Shown here piece after piece: positions 34,025-41,874 of a stretch of 64,000 nt of DNA. The notes beneath the pieces were generated by a model. The model was not told where the DNA came from, searched no databases, and worked only from the letters and a program-made list of their open reading frames with translations. Origin of the DNA: Kiloniellaceae bacterium (GTDB lineage: Bacteria > Pseudomonadota > Alphaproteobacteria > Kiloniellales > J153); the NCBI GenBank assembly GCA_021776115.1, contig JAJFGN010000028.1, positions 124,001 through 188,000 on the forward strand. Direction: 5' to 3'. Within the stretch, counting starts at the first letter, position 1; each line of letters begins with the position of its first letter. Both the position numbers and the translations under genes were made by a program.

Positions 34025-35353
34025 CTAGGCGCCAGCCTCGATATTCAGGCGCTTCATCTTTTCCCACAGGGTCGTCCGCGAGACGCCGAGCATGACGGCA
34101 GCCCTGGCCACCTGTCCCTCGGTTTGCTCAAGGGCGCGTAAAATCTGCCGCCGCTCCGCCGCATCCCGCACCTCTGCCAGAGTGGATAGGGCGCCGGCTG
34201 CGTTGTCGGTTACGGCCCGAGCCTCCGGGAACAAGTCGGCAGGGGATACCAATTCGCCATTCACCAGGGCCACCGCGCGCTCGACGCGGTTGCACAACTC
34301 CCGCACGTTGCCCGGCCAATCATGCGCCAGGGCGGCTTCCTCGGCGTGCGGTGCAATGCCGCGCAGCGATCGAGACATGGCCGAAGCATAGTGCTCCGTG
34401 TAATGGTGCAGCAATGGCAGGACGTCATCGGGCCGCTCGCGCAACGGCGCGACATGAACGGGGATCACATTAATTCGATAGAAGAGGTCTTCGCGGAACC
34501 GCCCCTCCTTGACCGCGACCTCAAGGTCTTGGTTGGTTGAACATATGATGCGCGCGCCGAAGGGAACCGCCGCCTCGCCACCGACCCGCTCGAACGTACG
34601 CTCCTGGATGAGACGCAGGAGTTTGGCCTGCAGAGCGGGCGGCAGATCGCCGATCTCGTCCAAGAAGAGGACGCCATCCCGCGCCCGCTCGGCATAGCCT
34701 AGATGACGCGTGTGGGCGCCAGTGAAGGCGCCTTTCTCGTGCCCGAACAGTTCGCTTTCCAAAAGCTCGGTCGGAATGGCGGCGCAGTTCACGGCAACGA
34801 AGGGCCGCTCGGCCGCGGCCGACACGTCATGAACAAATTGTGCGCAAACTTCCTTACCAACACCGGTCTCGCCGGTGATGAGCAGCGAGCTGTCGAGATC
34901 GGCAACGCGGCGCAGCAACTGTTCAACACCGCGCATGGCCGCCGATACACCAAGGACCGGCGTCCGGCCGGGAAGCGGCGGGCGCCGGCTCAACAGGTCC
35001 TCCACGCGCCCCAGGAAATCGTCCATGACAAAGGGCTTGGTCAGATAGTCTCCGGCCCCGGACCGCATCAAGCGTACCGCCTCATCAATCTCCCCGTAGG
35101 CCGTAATGAAGAGAAACGGCGGTGTTTCGGCGTGGTCGATCGCCTTTTGATACAACTCCTCGCCGTGCATGTCCGGCAAACGGAGATCGCAGACAACCAG
35201 GTCATGCTCCCGCTCACCGATACCGACAACCGCATCGCGACCGCATGTCCACCAGTCGACATCGTAGCCTTCAAGCGTCAGCCGCTGCAGCAGCGATTCG
35301 CCCATGACCGGATCGTCCTCGATGACGCCAATCTTTCGACCATCAAGCAACAT
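34025..35353 (-). CDS. aioR: Sigma-54-dependent response regulator AioR
   Basis: 442 aa: receiver domain (phospho-Asp D56 in VVCDLRLPD), AAA+ domain with Walker A GETGVGKE (161-168), the sigma-54 contact loop GAFTGA (208-213) and Walker B LFLDEIGD, and a C-terminal Fis-type helix-turn-helix (AVMLGVSRTTLWEKMKRL). The ATG at 35353 overlaps aioS by 11 bp; an upstream extension within aioS is rejected. It should activate aioBA from the -24/-12 promoter 120 bp downstream of its own stop. Confidence 0.93.
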   Translation of the reverse strand: MLLDGRKIGVIEDDPVMGESLLQRLTLEGYDVDWWTCGRDAVVGIGEREHDLVVCDLRLPDMHGEELYQKAIDHAETPPFLFITAYGEIDEAVRLMRSGAGDYLTKPFVMDDFLGRVEDLLSRRPPLPGRTPVLGVSAAMRGVEQLLRRVADLDSSLLITGETGVGKEVCAQFVHDVSAAAERPFVAVNCAAIPTELLESELFGHEKGAFTGAHTRHLGYAERARDGVLFLDEIGDLPPALQAKLLRLIQERTFERVGGEAAVPFGARIICSTNQDLEVAVKEGRFREDLFYRINVIPVHVAPLRERPDDVLPLLHHYTEHYASAMSRSLRGIAPHAEEAALAHDWPGNVRELCNRVERAVALVNGELVSPADLFPEARAVTDNAAGALSTLAEVRDAAERRQILRALEQTEGQVARAAVMLGVSRTTLWEKMKRLNIEAGA

Positions 35354-36803
35354 GGCGCAGCCCCTTGTTCCCCTCCGTCGAAACAGCAATCCGAACCAAA
35401 GTCCCGCCAGCCGGCAACTGTGTTGCGTGCACCGCTCCACCGAGTTGACGAACCAACCGGTTGACCATCCACGCACCGAGCCCGGTTCCATGCATGGGTG
35501 GCGGCGGATCCGCCTTGGTTGCATTCATGATGCTCGCAACCTCCGGCGGGATGCCCGGACCCTGATCAGTGATTTCAATGACGAGCTCGCCATCGCGAGC
35601 GCCCGCTTCCAGACAGACTCGCCCACCCACGGGCGAGGCGGCACACGCGTTTAGAAGCAAGTTCAGGACAGCCTGGCGGACCGGACCGGCGGCGAGCGTA
35701 AAGTCATCTGGCAAATCGTTGCGCCATTCCAGAGTAAGCCGTCGCCGACCGACCTCCGGCTGTATCAGGGCGCGAAGATCATCCAGGTCCCGGGCGCGTA
35801 GCCGCGTGGTCTCGCCGCCCGCCTTGTAGGTCACAAGCGTGGCGCGAACCACATCCCGAATACCAACTAGTCCCCGTTTCAGGATCTGCAGTGACGAGTT
35901 GCGGACCAGTGGGTTGTCATTGTGCCGTTCCATTGTATCGATGGCGTTGAACATGCCGCCCAGCGGGTTGTTGATTTCGTGCGCCATGCCCGAGGCCAGG
36001 CGCCCTAGGCTACCCATCCTCTCCTCCTCCGCCAAGCGAGCCGCCAAAGTCTCGCGCTCGCTCAAAGCTCGAACCAAAGCATTGTACCGCCGAAACAATC
36101 GGCCGAACTCGCTGTTCTTGGGGCCGATTTGGGCCCTCGGCACCGGCTCGATACGGCCGCCCCGCCCGCGCTCCAGATGCGCCGCCAGTATGTCGATGGG
36201 TCGGACCATGCGGCGCACCGCCAAGTAACCGAACCCGGCAAAGACCAATGTGAGAGCGGCATTGGTTGCGATCAGTGTCAGCAGCACCTGCCGGCGTTCG
36301 GCCAGCAGCGCCTGGATATCGATCTCGGCATAGATGGCACCGATCGGCCGATCCTGGTACGACAGCGGCCGTCGCACAAAAGCTCGGCCCTCGTCTTCCG
36401 CGAGGACGAGGGTATTGGTTCCCACGAATCTCTCGGATAACGCCTCTGGCACCGGCTCTTGCGACGGGAACTCGTGCGGATCGGAGGCCGCCAGTATGCT
36501 GCCGTCTTGCCCCGCGACAATGGTGTAGACGGCGCTTAAGCCGGCGTAGCGTTCACGGCTGCGATCCAACTGATCGAAGATCTCCCAAATGTCGTCGCGC
36601 AGCACGTACGGGACTAGCGAAGACGACAACCCATCCAGATAGGCACTGGCCAACTGCTCCAGATGCCGCTGTTGGGTCTGTGACAAGCGGACCAGGATCT
36701 GATTCGACAAGACGGCGCTGATCGCCACCATGAGGACGGCAACGACCAAAGGGACCTTAACGGCCACCGGCCAGGCGCCGATCCGGCGCAGGGAGCGTTT
36801 CAT
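35343..36803 (-). CDS. aioS: Sensor histidine kinase AioS
   Basis: 486 aa. Transmembrane segments near 17-37 and 176-196 enclose a ~140-residue periplasmic sensor, followed by a HAMP-like region, HisKA (H275 in GMAHEINNPLGG) and HATPase (NLLLNACAAS, DQGPGIPP, HGTGLGAWM). Starts with ATGA overlap on aioX. Together with AioX it senses arsenite and phosphorylates AioR. Confidence 0.93.
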   Translation of the reverse strand: MKRSLRRIGAWPVAVKVPLVVAVLMVAISAVLSNQILVRLSQTQQRHLEQLASAYLDGLSSSLVPYVLRDDIWEIFDQLDRSRERYAGLSAVYTIVAGQDGSILAASDPHEFPSQEPVPEALSERFVGTNTLVLAEDEGRAFVRRPLSYQDRPIGAIYAEIDIQALLAERRQVLLTLIATNAALTLVFAGFGYLAVRRMVRPIDILAAHLERGRGGRIEPVPRAQIGPKNSEFGRLFRRYNALVRALSERETLAARLAEEERMGSLGRLASGMAHEINNPLGGMFNAIDTMERHNDNPLVRNSSLQILKRGLVGIRDVVRATLVTYKAGGETTRLRARDLDDLRALIQPEVGRRRLTLEWRNDLPDDFTLAAGPVRQAVLNLLLNACAASPVGGRVCLEAGARDGELVIEITDQGPGIPPEVASIMNATKADPPPPMHGTGLGAWMVNRLVRQLGGAVHATQLPAGGTLVRIAVSTEGNKGLRHVA

Positions 36804-37714
36804 CCCAGCCTCCGAACCTGGTCGTACTTCTGCGCGATACCGCGAAACAGGTTGTCATCTCCGGGGGTAAAGCCGTCGAGACGGAGAATATCGAGAACTT
36901 GCCGACCATCCGTATCGTCGCCCATGGTGAGCAGGGCCTGGGCGATGCGCTCAGTCGTCGGTTTGCCGCGCAGAGCCTTGGCGCACGCAATCGGCGGAAA
37001 CCCCAGCCATTCGGATTTTCGAACGATGCGTGTCATCGACGTTAGATCAGGTTCGATCTCGGACATCACCTCCCAGACATAGCCATCCACGCTGCCGCTT
37101 TCCGCCAGGCCCGAGGCCACCGCGCGCACCACATCCCGGTGCGAATAGGTGAAAAACGTCTTGCGGAAATACGTGTTCGGCACTTCCCCGGCGTCCGTCA
37201 GCAGGGCCTGAGTCACCAGATAGCCCGAGTTGCTGTCCGGATCGGAGAAGGCATGGATATCGCCGCGCAAATCAGACACACCGGCAACCGGCCTTTTCCG
37301 GTCCACGATCAGGTAGGATTGATATAGCGGCTGCCCTCGCCAAACGGGGACGGCGACGAGGCTCAGGCGGTCCTGATACTGAATGAACGGATAGCCGCAG
37401 ATCCAGGCCGCATCCAAGTATCCGGACAACAATAGGGCGGTGATCTCCTGATAGGTCCGGCGCATCACCAACTCGACTGGTTGCCCAACGGATGCCGTCA
37501 GGTACGCCTTGAGGCGCGTCAAAAGCTCGAGATCGGAATTGAGAAAGACAGGAGTCAGGCCGAAACGCACCTCGCGGCCATCGGCCCGCGGTCTCCTCGG
37601 CAGAAGCGCGAGCGAGCCCACACCCACCAAGCTCGCCAGAAAGTGCCGGCGGCGAAGCAGTCTGCCACCTTCTGGAGATATTTGTGCGGTACCGGACACA
37701 ATCCGTCTCGGCAT
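36800..37714 (-). CDS. aioX: Periplasmic arsenite-sensing protein AioX
   Basis: 304 aa PhnD-like periplasmic protein with a twin-arginine signal (RRRHFLASLVGVGSLALL, ~21-38). C106 in AAWICGYPF corresponds in position to the Cys shown to be needed for arsenite sensing in Agrobacterium AioX; the equivalence is my inference. The ATG at 37714 is preceded by GGGGAGGAAGAG and is preferred to an upstream ATG 13 codons earlier. First gene of aioXSR. Confidence 0.9.
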   Translation of the reverse strand: MPRRIVSGTAQISPEGGRLLRRRHFLASLVGVGSLALLPRRPRADGREVRFGLTPVFLNSDLELLTRLKAYLTASVGQPVELVMRRTYQEITALLLSGYLDAAWICGYPFIQYQDRLSLVAVPVWRGQPLYQSYLIVDRKRPVAGVSDLRGDIHAFSDPDSNSGYLVTQALLTDAGEVPNTYFRKTFFTYSHRDVVRAVASGLAESGSVDGYVWEVMSEIEPDLTSMTRIVRKSEWLGFPPIACAKALRGKPTTERIAQALLTMGDDTDGRQVLDILRLDGFTPGDDNLFRGIAQKYDQVRRLG

Positions 37715-37853
37715 CTCTTCCTCCCCAACGACAGCCCCTTCCGGGCCGATCATTCTTATTTGGGGAAAAGGCTACACCTCAGGCGGCCCGCTTGACCAGC
37801 AAACATCGGCAGTGGCGCAGTCGACCAGAGCCTTTGAATCACATGCAACCGAT

Positions 37854-37940
37854 GCGGACGTGGCAGAATCAGTAGACGTATTAGGTTTAAAATCCAGTGG
37901 CTTAGAAGTCGTGTGGGTTCTACTCCCACCGCCCGCACCA
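37854..37940 (+). pseudogene. Degenerate tRNA-Leu (anticodon UAA)
   Basis: 87 bases from GCGGACG to an encoded CCA with class-II length, anticodon loop TTTAAAA (UAA) and a perfect T-stem GTGGG/CCCAC. Decay signs: an A-C mismatch in the acceptor stem, A-C and weak G-T pairs in the anticodon stem, loss of the D-loop GG (CAGTAGA instead of GGTAGA), a disturbed D-stem and a T-loop TTCTACT instead of TTCRA. It is probably non-functional and marks an old integration point beside aioX. Confidence 0.75.
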
Positions 37941-38098
37941 CCCTCTGGCAGCCAAATAGGAGCCGCAAGGAAATTAGCCAGTCACCCTAACAGGTTTAAA
38001 TCTGGCGCGTGCCACACGCATATTTTCGGGGCTGAGTGATGTCCGATTTCTTTGGATCTGACCTGATATTACCTGATTTTACCCAATATCATCGGAAA

Positions 38099-38333
38099 TG
38101 GTTGCGGGGGCACGCAACCACCGGAAATTGCGGTGTAGTTTTGAGCCGTAGTATCACTAATCAGGGCAAGGTTTTGAATGGACTCGCCTCTCTATCGGTG
38201 AGCCTCAGAACTAAACAATTGAAGCATCACAGCAAGAAACGGTCAAGCCATTTACGGTATTTCTCTATTATATAACAATAGGATAGATACAGATGCAATG
38301 GAACAAGGTAAGATGATCTCTGTTGAATGCAGG
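38099..38333 (+). repeat. Dispersed repeat, copy C (right boundary of arsenic island)
   Basis: 235 bp, same orientation and length as copy B, starting TGGTTGCGGGGGCACGCAAC and ending TGTTGAATGCAGG. Close at both ends and diverged in the middle. Stretch 37941-38098 between the tRNA remnant and this copy shows no gene. Confidence 0.75.
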
Positions 38334-38353
38334 TAGAAACGCCCTGCTTTTGC

Positions 38354-38983
38354 TCAATCGTTGTTGGAAAACGGCTGCCCCAGACCTAATCCATGCTCTC
38401 GTGCGATGGCAAGCAGGGCCTGGCTTACCGGTCCGTCCTGCGGTCCGGCCACCCGGTACCACTCGAATAGCACCTGCCGCCAGGTGACCGGCACAACACC
38501 CGATTGGACCATGCGATCAACGGCCACCTCGTGCGAGGAGGCCGTCATTCCCGCTACGGCGTCTGTCACGACGTAAACCTGATAACCGAGTTCGAGACCG
38601 GACAGCGCGGCAAAGGTGATGGCGGCCTCTGTCCAGAGGCCGGCCAGAAGCAGGCGATCCTTCTTAAGCGCCCTCACCTCGCCGGCGAAGCCCGGGTCGT
38701 CCCAGCAGTTTATGTGCTCACGCCGGACTTCCGGCGCCTTGGGAAAGAGATCGCGTAACGGCGGCCAAGTTTGCCCATGAAAGGCCTCCGAGGCCAGGCT
38801 GCTGAACAGGACCGGCACACTGCAGGCTTTGGCGATCTTGCCCAAGGCAAGTGCGCTTACCGCTAACTCGTCACGGGTGGCGACCGGTAACGTGTTTAGA
38901 AGATCGTCCTGATAATCCAGTACGACGAGAACCGTGGCGCTCGGCTTCAGGAGAAGCCCAAATTCGCCCGCACCATCACTCAC
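38354..38983 (-). CDS. Isochorismatase-family cysteine hydrolase
   Basis: 209 aa. It has an isochorismatase fold: early Asp in VLVVLDYQDD, KIAKACSVPVLFSSL, and LLLAGLWTEAAITFAALS, where the usual nucleophilic Cys of the VEACV/TDVCV motif is Thr-Glu-Ala-Ala. The position normally holding Cys therefore appears substituted and the activity is doubtful or different. GTG 38983 is chosen for AGGGA 7 nt upstream. It lies downstream of the terminator at 39050-39079 on the same strand and ends 20 bp from repeat copy C. Confidence 0.8.
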   Translation of the reverse strand: MSDGAGEFGLLLKPSATVLVVLDYQDDLLNTLPVATRDELAVSALALGKIAKACSVPVLFSSLASEAFHGQTWPPLRDLFPKAPEVRREHINCWDDPGFAGEVRALKKDRLLLAGLWTEAAITFAALSGLELGYQVYVVTDAVAGMTASSHEVAVDRMVQSGVVPVTWRQVLFEWYRVAGPQDGPVSQALLAIAREHGLGLGQPFSNND

Positions 38984-39049
38984 TGTCTTGTCCCTGCCAG
39001 GCAAACTCTCTGCCCGACAGAAGGCCCGCAGCACTGCACTATAGGCCAG

Positions 39050-39079
39050 AAAAAAGCGGCCCGGCGCGAGGCCGGGCCG
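39050..39079 (-). terminator. Intrinsic terminator of the 52.4-39.2 kb operon
   Basis: Nine-bp stem CGGCCCGGC/GCCGGGCCG, loop of 5, followed on the minus strand by C and TTTTTT. It lies 144 bp after the ThDP-enzyme stop and before the isochorismatase start. Confidence 0.85.
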
Positions 39080-39222
39080 GAGGCGCAGGGAGCAAGGTCA
39101 CGGGTAAAAGATATTCCAACAACGGGAATGCTCATTCTGAATCCCTGGTAACAGCGTGTCGCCAAAACGGAAGAGCTAACTTTTCGTCATGAACTATTTG
39201 TTCGATTACAGAGCCTGGTCCC

Positions 39223-40986
39223 TCATACCGGCCGATCGCCCTTCTTGATCTGGAGCGTCCGATTGTCGACCCCTGGCAGCATCCTTGCCGGATTACGCGT
39301 CACGATGACGTCGATAACTGTGGGCATATCGCGGTTTGCAGTACCAGTGGCGATAGCCGCGGCCAAGTCAGCGGGATCCTCGACCCGGATACCCTGACAA
39401 CCGAAGTCTTCAGCGATCTTGGCGTAGTTCATCTCGATCAGATCGGAAGACTGATAATTCCCGCCGAAGACAGCGTGCTGTAGGGCTTTGACATAGCCCG
39501 ACGCCGCGTTATTCACGACGATCACGGTCAAGCCCGCGTTCGCCCGGCGCGCTGTTTCCAGTTCGCCGATCGTCATGTTGAAACCGCCGTCGCCCGTGAT
39601 GCCGACAACCGGTTTATCGGGCGCCGCGAGCTGCGCACCTAAGGCGCCCGGCAGGCCGTATCCGATTGAAGCAAAGCCACGGTCGGCTATGAAGTGTCGT
39701 CCCGCTTTCTTGGTATCGTAGAGGAGCCCGCCCCAATGGCCAGCGAAACCACCGTCGACCACGAGAATCGAATCCGCCGGCATGGCGTGGTTGAGTTCGT
39801 TCATGAGCCGCGCCATGTGGACCGGCCGTTCGTCTGAATCAAGCTTGTCGCTGGCATCTTGGCGCCATATGGCCATGCGGGTTGGCACTTCTTCGATCCA
39901 CTCAGACCGAGTTGCCTTGGCGGTTTTTTGTTCTCCAGAAAGAGCCTCGGACAGATCGAGCAATCCCAAGCCGGCATCTCCCACGAGAGCAACATCGGCT
40001 CTCGTTGTCCGGCCGATCTCCTCGGGTAGAACGTCGAGATGAATTACCGGCAAGCCTGGGCCGATGAGCCCGAAACGCTTCGTCGCGATCTCACCGAGCT
40101 TACATCCGACGACCAGTAAGCAGTCGGCAGTCTCGATCAAGTCGTTGGCGATGCGGGAATAGCGGCCGAATATTCCCGCAGACAGCGGATGGCTGCAGGC
40201 CAAGCTCCCCTTCCCCGAGATGGTATGGGCCACCGGAATATTCTGCGCCTCGGCAAGGCTGCGTAAGGCCTCATGAGCTCCGGATAGGTGGATGCCGCCG
40301 CCGGCAAGCAAAAGTGGCCGTTTGGACCCGGCGATAATCGCCGCGGCACGCTTGACTGATTCAGGATCGGGCCGCGAACGGCGGGCCGGGATACTTGCCG
40401 TTTCCTCGTCACACCAGAAATCGGCTGGATCGAACTCGAAAACCTCGTGCGCGACATCCTCCGGAACATCCAGCACGACGGGTCCCGGACGGCCGGAGGT
40501 CGCCACGGCAAAGGCGCGCCGAACCAACTCGGGGATGCGATGAACGCGCTCAACTCGGATGATCTCCTTAACGGTGGGACGCAAAATCTCGATCTGCCGT
40601 GCTTCCTGGGTCATGTTCTTCCAGGAGTGATCGCGATGCGTATCGCCGATACACACGACCTGCGGGATGCCGGCATTGAGGGATTCGATCAGGCTGGTGA
40701 CCAGATTGGTGGCGCCCGGGCCCAAGGTGGCGTCGCAGACACCGGGACGGTTGGTGATGCGCGCATAGGCGTCCGCCGCAAAGGCGCCGCAGCGCTCATC
40801 GTTGATCAAAAAATGAGTCATGCCCTTTTCACGAATCGCCTCGTAAAACGGCAGGAGTTGGAACCCGCCCATGCCAAACATCGGTCCAACACGGTGGAGC
40901 TTAAGCATCTCGGCAAGCGCCGCGCCGCCGGACAATTCCATCTTGGTGTTCGGTAATGCCCCGGACGGCGCTGTCGCTACAGTCAT
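39223..40986 (-). CDS. Acetolactate-synthase-like thiamine-diphosphate enzyme
   Basis: 587 aa three-domain ThDP enzyme. Cofactor-activating Glu E64 in NDERCGAFAADAYAR, LGPGATNL, a central Rossmann-like domain (KRPLLLAGGGIHLSGA), and the metal/ThDP motif GDGGFNM...NN in the C-terminal third. Substrate class (acetolactate synthase, decarboxylase, sulfoacetaldehyde acetyltransferase-like) is not resolved; context argues for catabolic C-C bond chemistry on an aminotransferase product. ATG 40986 has AAGGAAAAGAGAG upstream. Last gene of the operon, 15 bp behind the duplicated protein. Confidence 0.85.
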   Translation of the reverse strand: MTVATAPSGALPNTKMELSGGAALAEMLKLHRVGPMFGMGGFQLLPFYEAIREKGMTHFLINDERCGAFAADAYARITNRPGVCDATLGPGATNLVTSLIESLNAGIPQVVCIGDTHRDHSWKNMTQEARQIEILRPTVKEIIRVERVHRIPELVRRAFAVATSGRPGPVVLDVPEDVAHEVFEFDPADFWCDEETASIPARRSRPDPESVKRAAAIIAGSKRPLLLAGGGIHLSGAHEALRSLAEAQNIPVAHTISGKGSLACSHPLSAGIFGRYSRIANDLIETADCLLVVGCKLGEIATKRFGLIGPGLPVIHLDVLPEEIGRTTRADVALVGDAGLGLLDLSEALSGEQKTAKATRSEWIEEVPTRMAIWRQDASDKLDSDERPVHMARLMNELNHAMPADSILVVDGGFAGHWGGLLYDTKKAGRHFIADRGFASIGYGLPGALGAQLAAPDKPVVGITGDGGFNMTIGELETARRANAGLTVIVVNNAASGYVKALQHAVFGGNYQSSDLIEMNYAKIAEDFGCQGIRVEDPADLAAAIATGTANRDMPTVIDVIVTRNPARMLPGVDNRTLQIKKGDRPV

Positions 40987-41001
40987 TCTCTCTTTTCCTT
41001 C

Positions 41002-41874
41002 TTACGCGGGTGATTTGGCGGCAAGTTCAACGAAGGCGCGGGCAGTCATTCCCACTTTGGCGCCAATTCTCGCGGCCGTTTCATTGACGTGCGAAAGCAC
41101 GCCCTCTTCATATGTCGACCGAGCGTCGCCGATCCGAGCGGACCAGGCATCCACTGTCGCGGCGGCAATTCGGCGGGCACCAAGCGCGGGCAGGCGGGAA
41201 ATTCCGGCATTATCGGCGCCGACGCCGGCATCATTAAACAAGGCGGCAAAGACATCGGCTTTCATCGCTGTCTCCGGACGGCCACCAAGAAGGCCGCCAT
41301 GGGAGCCCGTTACTACGACAGCCCCCTTATCCCCCGGTCCAACAAGCGAAGCGGAATCGGTAATTATGACAGTCCGAGAGGCGCCAGCGATGGTTATATT
41401 GTGCCGAGATTCTTGCTCAACATGCTGCTCTGTGCGAGGCAGCGCTTGGCTACCACGAAGATAACCTATGGCTTGGCGAGCAGGCATATCGATTGTCACG
41501 CCCAGGTCCGATGCCAAACCGTTGCAGTGGGAAATGACGCCCCTCGCTAGGCAGTCCCCACCATCTCCGATGCGCGCCGAAAGATGCGAGATCGCAGCGG
41601 CCGGAATACCGGCTTGACCTAATATTCCCAAACCACTGATGCCGGCCCGGTCTTTGCCGACGCCGGCATCGTTTAGGATAATCGCGCTGATCTGAAACTG
41701 CAGAGCGTAACGGGCGCTGTAGGCACCACAATGGGACGCTGCGAGTACAACAACCTCGCCACTGTCACGCGTGAGATGCGTGATGCTGTCGAGTACACAG
41801 CAATCTTGCAGACGGACTGATTGGGATAACTTGGACACCTGGATTCTAGAACCTGCTTTAAGGAGGTGCGACAC
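41002..41874 (-). CDS. Internally duplicated protein of unknown family
   Basis: 290 aa, no signal or obvious membrane segment; family not recognised. Two halves repeat with a period of ~146 residues: ASHCG/TGSHGG (46/189), NDAGVGKDRAGI/NDAGVGADNAGI (68/214), SARIGD in both (99/245), GVISH/GVLSH (112/258) and MPARQA/MTARAF. Invariant His, Asp and Asn suggest a paired active or metal site. The GTG start at 41874 shares a base with the aminotransferase stop (TAGTG), so it is tightly coupled. Its place between a class-III aminotransferase and a ThDP enzyme suggests an enzymatic step on the same carbon skeleton (inference). Confidence 0.7.
   Translation of the reverse strand: MSHLLKAGSRIQVSKLSQSVRLQDCCVLDSITHLTRDSGEVVVLAASHCGAYSARYALQFQISAIILNDAGVGKDRAGISGLGILGQAGIPAAAISHLSARIGDGGDCLARGVISHCNGLASDLGVTIDMPARQAIGYLRGSQALPRTEQHVEQESRHNITIAGASRTVIITDSASLVGPGDKGAVVVTGSHGGLLGGRPETAMKADVFAALFNDAGVGADNAGISRLPALGARRIAAATVDAWSARIGDARSTYEEGVLSHVNETAARIGAKVGMTARAFVELAAKSPA

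Noticed and set aside
38036-38275. Small protein gene spanning repeat copy C
   Set aside because: It has a start codon, but the conserved peptide portion begins inside tRNA-like sequence, there is no ribosome site and the copies at 21.7 and 29.8 kb have unrelated N-termini.
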